From the NCBI GenBank assembly GCA_910575155.1, contig CAJTDX010000011.1, positions 1-64,000 of the forward strand: a stretch of 64,000 bases of DNA. Reading direction: 5' to 3'. Shown here piece by piece: positions 8,529-17,573 of this stretch (positions are counted from its first letter, which is position 1; every line of letters starts with the position of its first letter). Made by a program: the position numbers and the translations under genes. The notes under the pieces are model-generated. The model was not told where the DNA came from, did no database searches, and saw only the letters and a program-made list of their open reading frames with translations. The DNA is from Lachnospiraceae bacterium (lineage in GTDB: Bacteria > Bacillota > Clostridia > Lachnospirales > Lachnospiraceae).

Positions 8529-9338
8529 TTACCAACTTTCCTGCTTTTTTCCCATTTTTGTTAATATATCTTCCATCATTGAGGATAATTTTTCCTCGTT
8601 TTTATATTCTGAAATAAAACGGTTAATTACCATATCGTGCATGATATAATCCTCCAAAAGATAAATGTGGCTTACATCCTCGGTATAAAATGCATCCCTG
8701 TCTGTTTCCGCTGAATATCCATAAAGCAGTTTCCTGCCATCTGCCGAAATAATAAACCAATGAAGTTTTTCGGTCATATCATGGTATTTTCCGCTATGAT
8801 GAATTTCGATGCCATCCATTGGATTTTGAATATTATGGCACACCCCTAAAATCTTGCAGCCCCTATTTTGGCATTCCTCCAATTCGGGCAAAAGCAACTC
8901 ATACATTTCATTCCACATAGAAACCATTACATACTGGCTTGCATCCCTCAACAACTGCCTGCAATATGAAATAATATTTTCCTTTCCTTTGACTGTAAAA
9001 ACATAGATATCCCGTTTATCAGCCTCCATTTCCAATTTGTTAAGGGCATTTGTTACGTCCTCGAAATCATTCTCCCATTCTTTTTTTGTTTTCTCTAAAA
9101 AAACTTTACTGGGAACTGGGGTATAAATTTTTGCATTTTCACTGCTTTCCTCTACCATAGCCAATCCCCGTTTTGTGAGCGTTTCCAACACGTCATAAAT
9201 CCTTGCTCTGGGTATGCCTGATTCCTTACTTACTTTGTATGCATTGGCTGTCCCGACTTTCAATAAGGTTGCATAGGCTTTAGATTCATAGAGGTTCAGC
9301 CCTAATTTCTGCATCTTATCAAATAACACTTCTTCCAT
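8529..9338 (-). CDS. TrmB-family transcriptional regulator
   Basis: A 269-residue regulator. Residues 1-75 form a winged helix (QKLGLNLYESKAYATLLKVG, then YKVSKESGIPRARIYDVLETL). A coiled-coil linker and a phospholipase-D-like effector domain follow (ISYCRQLLRDASQYVMVSMW, then EIHHSGKYHDMTEKLHWFI), as in TrmB proteins that sense sugars or other small ligands. The start at 9338 is set by GAGGAGAAAG 5 nt upstream. The promoter overlaps two palindromes, which suggests autoregulation. The likely targets are the downstream (now broken) MFS gene and ilvC. Confidence 0.8.
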   Translation of the reverse strand: MEEVLFDKMQKLGLNLYESKAYATLLKVGTANAYKVSKESGIPRARIYDVLETLTKRGLAMVEESSENAKIYTPVPSKVFLEKTKKEWENDFEDVTNALNKLEMEADKRDIYVFTVKGKENIISYCRQLLRDASQYVMVSMWNEMYELLLPELEECQNRGCKILGVCHNIQNPMDGIEIHHSGKYHDMTEKLHWFIISADGRKLLYGYSAETDRDAFYTEDVSHIYLLEDYIMHDMVINRFISEYKNEEKLSSMMEDILTKMGKKQESW

Positions 9339-9364
9339 TTTCTTTCTCCTCATTCTTTTTAGTT

Positions 9365-9409
9365 ACCACTATAGTAGTGTGCTATAACACGCTGTAGAAT
9401 AATTGTCAA
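9365..9409 (-). promoter_or_regulatory. Promoter and operator-like palindromes of the TrmB operon
   Basis: On the minus strand TTGACA (9409-9404), 17 nt, then TATAGC (9386-9381). Two inverted repeats overlap or follow the -10: GTGT-N6-ACAC (9377-9390) and AC-C-ACTATAGT-A-GT (9365-9378). Their place suggests repressor binding by the TrmB protein. Confidence 0.65.
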
Positions 9410-9487
9410 ATTTGCATTATCTCTTAGGAAAAAATGTAAAAAATAAAGGCGACAAAGATTTCAATGTTCTCTGCCGCCTTTGCGTGT

Positions 9488-9913
9488 TTATTTATAAATC
9501 ATTTCTTTTACTATAATCTCCCTTGCACAAGCCCTTATATTATTGAGCTTTTGTACCCATATAAGCTGATTTTCAGATTTTAATTGTTCTGTTATCCCAT
9601 GTGCCTGTTTCATATCCTCTATGAGCCGCTCAAAGCATTCCTGTGCTTGCTCATTGATATCAGCAAGGTAAGCGTTCAGTTTGCCACTTGTGAGAAGATT
9701 GGTGTATGTAACTTTGTGGTACTGCTTTAGATAGTCCAGATGCCGCTTTCTCGCCTGTCGGCTCGGTCGGTTCGCAGCTTGAGTGCCACTGGCACTCGCT
9801 CACCCCCATATGCCTACTGACTGTTCTTCTTCGGTAGGTAATCTTAAATCTGGAATCAGATCCCCATTTTCTCCGTGATATGTGCCGCCTAACTGTTCAA
9901 ATAGTGATTTCAT
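9488..9913 (-). pseudogene. tnpV: Transposon-encoded tnpV, disrupted
   Basis: From ATG 9913 (behind AAAAGGAG) the frame reads MKSLFEQLGGTYHGENGDL, then LRLPTEEEQSVGIWG, the start of TnpV of Tn4451-type transposons, and then meets a stop. About 50 bp later the family sequence resumes (RKRHLDYLKQYHKVTYTNLL, then TSGKLNAYLADINEQAQECF), ending KEMIYK at 9488. The extra DNA contains a tight palindrome (GAGTGCCA-G-TGGCACTC). A hairpin with CGCCTTT and a T-rich tail follows on the minus strand (about 9480-9430). Confidence 0.75.
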
Positions 9914-10238
9914 ATGCAAAAACTCCTTTTCTAAATGGTTTGGTCTCTGCGGGGTATCTGCAAGCAATGTATCAGCAGGCTGTATGTATATACTATCTTT
10001 AAGTTAAGTAACCCCCTTGCCTTTCGTATTTGCCACCTAATTTGTCAAAAATTGATTTTTCTATTTTGCAATTCCTCCATATAATTTGAATTTTCCTACA
10101 ACTCAATCATTCTGGCTGTTTACAAAGTCTTTTATTTTAACATCCTTATGAAACGCTGCCCTTATCAAGAGTGTTTCTTATAATGGAGATTAAGAGCTTC
10201 CAGTATTATTCCTGAATGAGCAGTTATCAAAAATTTTC
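9914..10238. other. Intergenic boundary between island and hyd operon
   Basis: No gene is visible in these 325 bases. A stretch reading CCTTATCAAGAG near 10158 resembles the start of a SAM-I riboswitch, but the rest of that motif is missing. This is probably where the decayed island gives way to core chromosome. Confidence 0.4.
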
Positions 10239-10267
10239 TTGAATTATTAAAAAATATGTGCTACGAT
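10239..10267 (+). promoter_or_regulatory. Promoter of the hydE-hydG leader
   Basis: TTGAAT at 10239-10244, 17 nt, TACGAT at 10262-10267, with TG one base before the -10 (extended -10). Expected start of transcription near 10274. Confidence 0.65.
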
Positions 10268-10273
10268 AATTCG

Positions 10274-10464
10274 GAACAGGTGAGCGGGAAGAAGCTCTGA
10301 CGGTGAACCTGATGTATTATAAACAAACAGACCAGACCACAAGGATCTCCTGAAGGGAACGGTGCAGCATATAAATGAGAGAAACGATATCTGATCCATG
10401 GAACCGGGATTGTTTTGCCGGATCTGTGTTAGCTGGCCCTGTACCGAACGGTACGGGGTTTTTT
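10274..10464 (+). ncRNA. Structured leader RNA of hydE-hydG, riboswitch candidate
   Basis: The stretch between promoter and terminator can form several nested helices. CAGGT and ACCTG enclose a GAGC...GCTC hairpin near 10276-10315. TGATCC and GGATCT enclose a CCGG-containing arm near 10392-10425. The next element is an intrinsic terminator more than 100 nt before hydE. This is the layout of a transcription-attenuating riboswitch. The sequence does not match the SAM-I, TPP, cobalamin, ZTP, c-di-GMP or fluoride motifs as I know them, so the class is unassigned. Confidence 0.45.
10437..10464 (+). terminator. Intrinsic terminator inside the hydE leader
   Basis: CCCTGTACCG (10437-10446) pairs with CGGTACGGGG (10449-10458) and TTTTTT follows. 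It lies 112 nt upstream of the hydE start codon, so hydE-hydG transcription must read through it. Confidence 0.85.
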
Positions 10465-10575
10465 ATACATTCGGGCGTTCAAAAAAACTATGTCGGCAGG
10501 CTGACGGACGCCAGGTGCAGACAGGAGAAGATGAATCTTCTCTGCGCGATTTTTTACTAAAACCAGGGAGGATTT

Positions 10576-11646
10576 ATGTATCAGACCATACAATTAATCG
10601 ACAAGCTGGAACACACATCCAGACTTACCAAAGAAGAATGGATTGCCCTGATTGAAGACAGAAATGATAAGACAGCGCAGTATCTCTTTGAACGGGCAAG
10701 GTACTGGCAGCATAAATATTTTGCAAAGCGCATTTATACCAGAGGACTGATTGAATTTACCAATTATTGTAAAAACGATTGCTATTACTGCGGAATCCGA
10801 AGAAGCAACAGACAGGCGTCAAGATATCGTCTTACCAGAGAACAGATTCTGGAATGCTGCAGCAGCGGTTACGGGCTGGGATTTCGGACTTTTGTGCTCC
10901 AGGGGGGCGAAGACGGCTGGTTTACCCAGGAGAAGCTTTTGGAACTTGTGCGGGCAATCAGGAAAGAGTATCCGGACTGTGCGCTGACCCTTTCTCTGGG
11001 AGAACGCTCCAAAGAGAGCTATGCGGAATTGTTCCATGCGGGAGCGGACCGCTATCTGCTGCGCCATGAGACGGCGGATGACCAGCATTACCGAAGCCTT
11101 CATCCGCCGGAACTGTCGGCAGAACGCCGCAGGCAGTGCCTGTGGCATTTAAAGGAAATCGGTTATCAGACAGGTACGGGCTTTATGGTGGGGAGTCCTG
11201 GTCAGACGCCGGAACACCTGGCGGAAGATATGCTGTTTATCCGGGAATTAGAGCCTCACATGGTGGGGATCGGTCCCTTTGTACCGCATCACGAAACCCC
11301 GTTTTTCCAGGAAACAGGGGGGACTGTGGAATTGACCCTGTATATGATTGGGCTGCTGAGGGTTATGCTGCCCGCACTTTTGCTTCCGGCGACAACTGCG
11401 CTGGGCACCATTGACCCGCTGGGCAGGGAAAAAGGCATCCAGGCGGGGGCAAACGTGGTTATGCCCAATCTTTCCCCAACTTCTGTGCGCAAGAAATATG
11501 AATTATACGACAATAAAATCTGTACCGGAGATGAAGCGGCGGAGTGCAGAAATTGCCTGAATCAGAGAATGAAAAATATTGGATACGAACTGGTTATTGA
11601 CCGCGGCGATTATCGCAGTCAGATAAAGGAGGAAAATCATGTATAA
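10576..11646 (+). CDS. hydE: [FeFe]-hydrogenase maturase HydE, radical SAM
   Basis: A 356-residue radical-SAM enzyme of H-cluster assembly, acting in the cytosol with HydG and HydF to build the dithiolate-bridged diiron site. The CKNDCYYC motif (residues 65-72) binds the 4Fe-4S cluster for SAM cleavage. FVLQGGEDG, then FMVGSPGQT and GPFVPHHETPF are typical of the HydE TIM barrel. A good AGGGAGG precedes the ATG. The gene overlaps hydG by 8 nt, so the two are translationally coupled. Neither hydF nor a hydrogenase subunit is in the window. Confidence 0.92.
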   Translation: MYQTIQLIDKLEHTSRLTKEEWIALIEDRNDKTAQYLFERARYWQHKYFAKRIYTRGLIEFTNYCKNDCYYCGIRRSNRQASRYRLTREQILECCSSGYGLGFRTFVLQGGEDGWFTQEKLLELVRAIRKEYPDCALTLSLGERSKESYAELFHAGADRYLLRHETADDQHYRSLHPPELSAERRRQCLWHLKEIGYQTGTGFMVGSPGQTPEHLAEDMLFIRELEPHMVGIGPFVPHHETPFFQETGGTVELTLYMIGLLRVMLPALLLPATTALGTIDPLGREKGIQAGANVVMPNLSPTSVRKKYELYDNKICTGDEAAECRNCLNQRMKNIGYELVIDRGDYRSQIKEENHV

Positions 11647-13057
11647 CGTAATGTCACCCAAAGCAGAGGAGTTTATCAGTCATGAGGAAGTTTTGGCTTC
11701 GCTGGCGTACGCGCAGGAACATAAGAACGACCGGGAGCTGATTGATGAAATCCTGGCAAAAGCGAGGGAGCGCAAAGGACTGTCCCACCGCGAGGCGGCC
11801 GTGCTTCTGGATTGCGAACTGGAGGATAAAAATCAGGAAATATATGCGCTCGCAGAACAGATTAAAAAAGATTTCTACGGAAACCGTATCGTCATGTTTG
11901 CGCCCCTGTATTTATCCAACTATTGTATCAACGGCTGCGAATATTGTCCGTATCATCTGAAAAACAAACATATTGCCAGAAAAAAACTGACGCAGGAGGA
12001 AATTGTCAAAGAGGTTACAGCGTTACAGGATATGGGGCACAAGCGTCTGGCTTTGGAGGCAGGGGAAGACCCGATAAACAATCCCATTGAATATATTCTG
12101 GAATGTATTAAGACCATTTACGGCATCAAACATAAGAATGGAGCGATTCGCCGTGTGAATGTAAACATTGCGGCGACTACCATAGAAAATTACAGGAAGT
12201 TAAAAGAAGCGGGAATCGGTACTTATATTCTGTTTCAGGAAACTTATCATAAAGAATCTTATGAAAAACTGCATCCCACAGGCCCCAAACATGATTATGC
12301 CTACCACACAGAAGCTATGGACCGCGCTATGGACGGCGGTATAGATGATGTGGGTCTGGGCGTGTTGTTTGGATTGAATAATTACCAGTACGACTTTACC
12401 GGAATACTCATGCACGCAGAGCATTTAGAGGCTTACAAGGGAGTGGGTCCCCATACCATCAGCGTGCCCCGTCTGCGCCGGGCGGACGATATCGATCCGG
12501 ACGTATTTGACAACGGTATTTCGGATGAGATTTTTGCTAAAATTGTGGCGTGTATTCGGATTGCAGTGCCTTATACGGGCATGATCGTATCGACCAGAGA
12601 GAGCCAGGCATGTCGGGAAAAAGTGCTTCATCTGGGAATTTCACAGATCAGCGGCGCATCTAAAACCAGCGTGGGCGGGTACGCGCAGCCGGAACCAGAA
12701 GAAGAAAATTCAGCACAGTTTGACGTCAGCGATAACCGTACCCTGGATGAAGTGGTAAAATGGCTGATGGAGATGGACTATGTGCCGAGCTTTTGTACGG
12801 CATGTTACCGGGAAGGCAGAACCGGAGACCGTTTCATGACATTGTTAAAGAGCGGACAGATTGTAAACTGCTGTCATCCCAATGCCCTGATGACTTTGAA
12901 GGAATATCTGGAAGATTATGCATCAGAGCAAACCAGAACCGTGGGCGACAAGCTGATTGAAAAAGAGCTTAATGTCATTACCAACCCTAAGGTAAAAGAG
13001 AAAGTGATCGATTATCTTGCCAATATTCACAAGGGAGAACGTGACTTCCGTTTCTGA
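11639..13057 (+). CDS. hydG: [FeFe]-hydrogenase maturase HydG, tyrosine lyase
   Basis: A 472-residue radical-SAM enzyme that cleaves tyrosine to p-cresol, CO and cyanide for the H-cluster. The N-terminal SAM cluster motif is CINGCEYC (residues 96-103). The C-terminal auxiliary cluster region reads FCTACYREGRTGDRFM then IVNCCHPNALMT, which separates HydG from the related ThiH. Length is normal for HydG. Translated from an ATG inside the end of hydE, with AAGGAGG just upstream, and followed by a terminator. Confidence 0.93.
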   Translation: MYNVMSPKAEEFISHEEVLASLAYAQEHKNDRELIDEILAKARERKGLSHREAAVLLDCELEDKNQEIYALAEQIKKDFYGNRIVMFAPLYLSNYCINGCEYCPYHLKNKHIARKKLTQEEIVKEVTALQDMGHKRLALEAGEDPINNPIEYILECIKTIYGIKHKNGAIRRVNVNIAATTIENYRKLKEAGIGTYILFQETYHKESYEKLHPTGPKHDYAYHTEAMDRAMDGGIDDVGLGVLFGLNNYQYDFTGILMHAEHLEAYKGVGPHTISVPRLRRADDIDPDVFDNGISDEIFAKIVACIRIAVPYTGMIVSTRESQACREKVLHLGISQISGASKTSVGGYAQPEPEEENSAQFDVSDNRTLDEVVKWLMEMDYVPSFCTACYREGRTGDRFMTLLKSGQIVNCCHPNALMTLKEYLEDYASEQTRTVGDKLIEKELNVITNPKVKEKVIDYLANIHKGERDFRF

Positions 13058-13079
13058 TAGATAAAGACTGTAATGAATG

Positions 13080-13118
13080 AAGAACATGATGTCAGATTTT
13101 ACTCTGCATCATGTTCTT
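13080..13118. terminator. Bidirectional terminator between hydG and the PH-domain pair
   Basis: AAGAACATGATG (13080-13091) pairs with CATCATGTTCTT (13107-13118). The convergent PH-domain gene ends in the loop, so the hairpin can serve both directions. Confidence 0.75.
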
Positions 13119-14585
13119 TGTTAATTTCTGCACGTCTTCCGTCTTAAGATAAGGAAAAGAAATCTCTCTGGACAGCATAGAGGCAAGGATATAGACGGAG
13201 CCGCGCTGCAAACGAAGCAGAGAAGAAAGCGGATTCTGTTTCAGGCAAAGGCGCTGGATGTTCCGGTAAGGAATATAAGTTATAGTTTTGCTAAAGCTTC
13301 CGTTGGAAAACAGAACCATAGAATTTCCCAGGCAATAGCCCTGACACAGAAACTTCAGTAAACGGTACAGTAACAAAAACAAAGCGGCTCCGCCGCATAA
13401 CGCAGGTATAAAATGCGCCGTATCTTGAAAGAAATATGGTATAATGCCGGCAGGGATCAGGCAGAAACCACAGAGCTGGCATAAAAAGGCGGCAGAATGC
13501 ATCTTCCATGACTTCCGTGGAGAACGCCTTAACGCGTCTGTGGAGATTGTGGAAAATTCCGGCAGAATTTCGGAAAGCTGTTTATTAAGAGCAGTTTTTT
13601 TACAGCACAATGTCAACTGCGCCAGCTCTTCCTCTCCGTTTCCGACTCCGATACAGACTAACTGCGCCTCATACAAATGCAGCAGCCGGGCAATCGGCGC
13701 CTGAACGATGCGCAATGCATGAATATTTTTTACAGGAATCATATAATCCTGCTTTCGGAAAAATCCATAACGTATGCTCAGCTCATCTTCCACGCGCGAA
13801 ACGCTGAAATGGTAAAATGTGAGGAGCCGCCGGATGATCTGGTAACTGTAACTTATGATAAGAATGCTGACGGCCAGGATTTTCATGGAAAAATCGGCGT
13901 TTTTATGTTCCCACAGCATTTCTTCCAGAGAAATTGTTCCGCCAGAGAGCAGGATGATACCGCATGTCAGCATAAGGACGGAAACGAATAAAAATCCGCC
14001 GGAAAGGCTGCAGACGCAGTGTACCAGAATTTCACGCATGGAAACATAAGTTTGCAGATTGTCTGTTTCTGTAAGATGTTCCGCTGGATTTCGCATGTGG
14101 GAATTTTGACGCAGAGAGAGAAGCAGCGTCTTTAATTCCCGGGCTTTTTTGCAGGAAAGGACAATGGATATATCGGTGGATTCTGCGTCGGCGGCGTTAT
14201 CCAGGTCAATTTTTATCCGGCAGGTATGCAGCAGCAGCTCGAACAGGTTTTGCTCTGTATTGATATTGGCAATATGGGAAATACTGTAAGCCTTCTTTTT
14301 CCGGGTAAACGTATTCCTTTCTATAATAAAAGTATTTTCATCGAGAGAGATCCATGTTTTTTTCCATACCAGAAATTGATATCCGGCAATCAGCCCTGGC
14401 AAAAGCAGCAGAAATACCGGGAGAACGAGGACGGTTTCCAGGGTTATTTCGTTCAGCTTTCCGGAAAAAAGCACGGGCAGAAACTCGTCTGCCTGCGAAA
14501 GTAAAATCAGCAGCCAGGCAATGACAAAGCCCCCGGCTTTTTCGAGAATAATGGAAGGATGGCAGTGAAAGGGTTTTCTATTCAT
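13092..14585 (-). CDS. PH-domain membrane protein, YdbT-like
   Basis: A 497-residue membrane protein with repeated bacterial PH (bPH2) domains. Paired hydrophobic segments (around residues 18-65, 195-255 and 360-410) alternate with PH-type stretches such as SISHIANINTEQNLFELLLHT, VKNIHALRIVQAPIARLLHLY and YIPYRNIQRLCLKQNPLSSL. The layout matches Bacillus YdbT, which together with YdbS has been linked to resistance to membrane-active compounds. The start at 14585 follows TGGAGG and overlaps the upstream YdbS-like gene by 8 nt, so the pair is coupled. Confidence 0.75.
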   Translation of the reverse strand: MNRKPFHCHPSIILEKAGGFVIAWLLILLSQADEFLPVLFSGKLNEITLETVLVLPVFLLLLPGLIAGYQFLVWKKTWISLDENTFIIERNTFTRKKKAYSISHIANINTEQNLFELLLHTCRIKIDLDNAADAESTDISIVLSCKKARELKTLLLSLRQNSHMRNPAEHLTETDNLQTYVSMREILVHCVCSLSGGFLFVSVLMLTCGIILLSGGTISLEEMLWEHKNADFSMKILAVSILIISYSYQIIRRLLTFYHFSVSRVEDELSIRYGFFRKQDYMIPVKNIHALRIVQAPIARLLHLYEAQLVCIGVGNGEEELAQLTLCCKKTALNKQLSEILPEFSTISTDALRRSPRKSWKMHSAAFLCQLCGFCLIPAGIIPYFFQDTAHFIPALCGGAALFLLLYRLLKFLCQGYCLGNSMVLFSNGSFSKTITYIPYRNIQRLCLKQNPLSSLLRLQRGSVYILASMLSREISFPYLKTEDVQKLTKNMMQSKI

Positions 14586-15063
14586 GATGTCCTCCATTCT
14601 GTGAAAGCAAAGCCAGATCATTGATTTTAGCTGTTAAGGCGTCGGCAATCTTCTGCGCCCGCTGGTATTCCAGAAAACGGATCGTCACTTCGCCGCCCGC
14701 GGTGGTAACGACAACCTTGGTTAAACCGTACATACGGTCAATGGGTCCCTGATTCATGGAAATCTGGTGAAGGCGGTTTAAGGGCACAATATGTTCTTCG
14801 GTCCATAGGTAACCTTCCCGGAGGTCAATACAGGTATCATTAATGGCATAGCGGTATCTTTTGTAGCGAAACGGCGGGGAAATAACAGCGTTTGCCGCCA
14901 GCAGAAGCATCGCAAAAAGATAGACGCCGGCAAGCAGCGCGTTGGAAAACAGAGCAAAATACCACATGAGTCCGGTGAGGATTGCCATAGAGATCAGAAC
15001 GCCCGCCCCGGTAGCTGTGTACATGCATTTTAAAGCATTTTTGTTTAGTTTTTCAAAAACCAT
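14578..15063 (-). CDS. PH-domain membrane protein, YdbS-like
   Basis: A 161-residue protein with two membrane helices (about residues 18-60) followed by one bPH2 domain (DTCIDLREGYLWTEEHIVPL, then LHQISMNQGPIDRMYGLTKV and VVTTAGGEVTIRFL). Small YdbS-type proteins pair with YdbT-type partners, and this gene sits directly upstream of one. The ATG at 15063 follows AGAAAGGAC. The biochemical role is not known. Confidence 0.78.
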   Translation of the reverse strand: MVFEKLNKNALKCMYTATGAGVLISMAILTGLMWYFALFSNALLAGVYLFAMLLLAANAVISPPFRYKRYRYAINDTCIDLREGYLWTEEHIVPLNRLHQISMNQGPIDRMYGLTKVVVTTAGGEVTIRFLEYQRAQKIADALTAKINDLALLSQNGGHHE

Positions 15064-15242
15064 ACCATAGTCCTTTCTGTATCTGATTTATTTTGGAAGT
15101 ATCTTACCATATTATGTATTTAGATTGAAGCGCAGACAGGAACATGTAAGTGAATGTAAGGCTGGTGTAAGAAGCTTGCAGGATTCGCGTAAGATCTTTG
15201 CGGTCTGCGCTGTGAATGCCTTTCTCAAAAATTAAAATATTC

Positions 15243-15271
15243 TTGCCATGGCAAGAGGCTTTGGATATAAT
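15243..15271 (+). promoter_or_regulatory. Promoter of the coiled-coil protein gene
   Basis: TTGCCA at 15243-15248, 17 nt, TATAAT at 15266-15271. The -35 lies in a palindrome (TTGCCATGGCAA). The rest of 15064-15364 shows nothing else. Confidence 0.75.
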
Positions 15272-15364
15272 AGAAAGAAATCATCATGAAGAATTTTAGA
15301 TTTATGACATCCATTTTGCATAAGATAGATTAAATGAGAAACAAATCAGAGGAATGAAGAACCT

Positions 15365-16300
15365 ATGAGTGTACAGGATAAAGTAGAACATATTTTAAAG
15401 AACATACATCTTTTGTTCTCTGCCAGCAAGCCTTACGATCAGGCAGGCGAATGGATTATTGTGGAAAAGAATCAGGTGTTTGGTCTGCTGGAACAGTTGA
15501 ATCTGGCGATTTATGAAGTTATGGACCAGTATGAGATGACCAGCCAGAAGCATGAGCTTGCCCAGCGCAGATGTGAGAAACGCGGAGAAGAGATTATCCA
15601 AAAGGCAAACAATCACGCCGATGATATTTACGCTGCTTCCATTATGTATACAGATGATGCCATAAACCGGATTTGCCATATCATGGAAGACGCCAATGAA
15701 TCTGTGCAGAAAATCTTCCGCAGAATGAATACGGAAATGGAGCAGGAACGGGAGCGGGTGCGCCATAATCAATTGGAGCTGACCGGGCAGCTTCAGGATT
15801 TTGCGGATACGAAAAAGTACATAAAAATAATTGAAGAAATTAATAAAAAGCTGGAACGGGAACGTTTGGAAGAAGTGAAAGAGCGCAAAGAGAAGCGCAT
15901 TCAGAATGAAGGAAAATCCTATTCAGCCGTTCAGCCGGAGGTTCGGGTAAATCAGGCATATTTTGAGCGTACAGGCAAGTCTTATGGCCTGACTCAGCCG
16001 GAGATTAATCCGAGGAAGGAAGAAGAAGAGAGCCTGGCAAGGGTTACAGGCAAAGAATTTGCCGAGAGCCTTCGCCGCAGGGCAGCCAGGAACCAGGAGC
16101 AGAATCTGGAGATTGAAGATATGTCCGAGGCGATTGAAAATGTCTTCCGGGAGGAGGCGTCAGCAGAGGAAGCGCCTGAGATCCGGGTGGACCTGGACGC
16201 AGAATATTTTAAATGGAAAGAAGGAGCTGCCGGAGAGACCGCCGGCTCCGGCAAAAAAGAACGAAGATTTCTTTTCGGCAGGAAATCAAACAGTCAATAA
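15365..16300 (+). CDS. Cytoplasmic coiled-coil protein, unknown function
   Basis: A 311-residue soluble protein. Residues 1-60 are a conserved-looking globular head (HILKNIHLLFSASKPYDQAG, then VEKNQVFGLLEQLNLAIYEV). Residues 60-180 are a long charged coiled coil, and the remainder is low complexity with two similar QP segments (YSAVQPEVRVNQAYFERTGK and YGLTQPEINP). It has no signal peptide or membrane helix. The head and coil recall DivIVA-type or ATPase-stalk-like scaffolding proteins, but I cannot assign it. It is transcribed alone and ends in a hairpin (GGGCTGGAAC...GTTCCAGTCC, 16317-16360) that overlaps the convergent dehydrogenase gene. Confidence 0.65.
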   Translation: MSVQDKVEHILKNIHLLFSASKPYDQAGEWIIVEKNQVFGLLEQLNLAIYEVMDQYEMTSQKHELAQRRCEKRGEEIIQKANNHADDIYAASIMYTDDAINRICHIMEDANESVQKIFRRMNTEMEQERERVRHNQLELTGQLQDFADTKKYIKIIEEINKKLERERLEEVKERKEKRIQNEGKSYSAVQPEVRVNQAYFERTGKSYGLTQPEINPRKEEEESLARVTGKEFAESLRRRAARNQEQNLEIEDMSEAIENVFREEASAEEAPEIRVDLDAEYFKWKEGAAGETAGSGKKERRFLFGRKSNSQ

Positions 16301-16337
16301 AGGGAAGACATGTAAGGGCTGGAACGGGCAGATGAGA

Positions 16338-17312
16338 TCAAACCTCATTTACCAGTTCCAGTCCCTTTTCCAGTGCGCGCGCATTTTCCATCGTTTCAAT
16401 GGCGATGGCCTGCATGGCCTCTGAGGTAAAAAATCCCATATGAGAGGTAACGAGCACGTTGGGGAAGGTCATCAGTCTTGCCAGAGTATTGTCCTGAATG
16501 ATTTTATCAGAAAGATCCTCATAAAATACGCCGCTTTCTTCCTCATAGACGTCCAGTCCCACCCCGGCAATTTTCTTTTCCAGCAGGCCGTCGATAAGCG
16601 CATTGGTATCAATGAGGGCGCCTCTGGAGGTATTGATCAGGTAGACGCCTTGCTGCATGGCGCGGATGGCGTCCTTGTCAATAATGTGGTGAGTTTCCTT
16701 TGTAAGCGGACAGTGTAAAGAGATCACATGGGATTTTTCAAAAAGCTCTTTTAGATCCACATATTCCACATCCAGGTTCTGATTGGGATAGAGATCGTAA
16801 GCGTATACTTTCATGCGAAAGCCTTTGAGAATGCGGATCATGGACTGCCCGATCTTTCCGGTGCCGATGATTCCGGCTGTTTTCTGATGCAGGTCTGTTC
16901 CCATTAATCCATTGATGCTCATGTTAAAATCTCTGGTGCGGGTGTAAGCGCGGTGCGTAAAACGGTTTACAGTCAGCAGCATGGCTGTTGCGTATTCCGC
17001 CACTGCCTCCGGGGAATAGCTGGGAACCCGCAGTACGTGAAGTTTCCCGCGCGCAGCTTCTATATCCACATGGTTAAATCCGGCGGAGCGCAGCAGAATG
17101 GCTTTGACCTTCATTTCGCAGAGTCTGTCAATCATTTGCGCGCTGATCTGATCGTTAATAAAAATGCAGACGGCGTCGCAGCCGGAGGCAAGATCCAGCG
17201 TATTCGGTCGGCAGGGAGCCTCCAGAAAGAGAATGTCCATGTGATATTGTTCTGCCATTGGTTCAAACCAGATTCGGTCATAGGGTTTTGTGGTGTAAAA
17301 TGCAATTTTCAT
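16338..17312 (-). CDS. D-2-hydroxyacid dehydrogenase, D-lactate type
   Basis: A 324-residue NAD-dependent D-hydroxyacid dehydrogenase, probably converting pyruvate to D-lactate in fermentation. The nucleotide-binding motif is GIIGTGKIGQS (about residue 147). The catalytic Arg is in NTSRGALIDT, the Glu in VGLDVYEEESG, and the His in VTSHMGFFTSEAM. Fermentative D-lactate dehydrogenases (LdhA) share the YEEESGVFYEDLS segment. The ATG at 17312 follows AAAGGAG. Substrate specificity cannot be read from sequence with certainty. Confidence 0.87.
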   Translation of the reverse strand: MKIAFYTTKPYDRIWFEPMAEQYHMDILFLEAPCRPNTLDLASGCDAVCIFINDQISAQMIDRLCEMKVKAILLRSAGFNHVDIEAARGKLHVLRVPSYSPEAVAEYATAMLLTVNRFTHRAYTRTRDFNMSINGLMGTDLHQKTAGIIGTGKIGQSMIRILKGFRMKVYAYDLYPNQNLDVEYVDLKELFEKSHVISLHCPLTKETHHIIDKDAIRAMQQGVYLINTSRGALIDTNALIDGLLEKKIAGVGLDVYEEESGVFYEDLSDKIIQDNTLARLMTFPNVLVTSHMGFFTSEAMQAIAIETMENARALEKGLELVNEV

Positions 17313-17573
17313 ATGATTTGTCTCCTTTTTTCTCAGTGTGCCCCGAATCTGAGAAAATATAACAGTGAAAGAGCGTTTTGCTTTTCGGGACTGCGAAACG
17401 GACGAAGCGTTATTTTTAATAAATCTTAATAAAATACCTCTCAGATACTTAAGAAGCGCCTGATATAATAAAAAATATCAATCATACAGAGTATATGAAA
17501 AAATGGCTTTTGCACACTGTCTGGTTTCATGTATAATAAAAGAATCCTGATAGGAAAGAGAGAGGTGAAGAAA

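Noticed and set aside
10158-10169. CCTTATCAAGAG resembling the start of a SAM-I riboswitch
   Set aside because: The required downstream GGTGGAGGGA, GGCCC and GCAACC segments are missing, and it lies upstream of the promoter.
10296-10315. GGTGAACCTGAT recalling the TPP riboswitch core
   Set aside because: The CTGAGA element and the rest of the TPP core are absent; the match is short enough to be chance.
13444-13991. Overlapping plus-strand frames opposite the PH-domain gene
   Set aside because: Shadows of the YdbT-like gene with no start signals or recognisable families.
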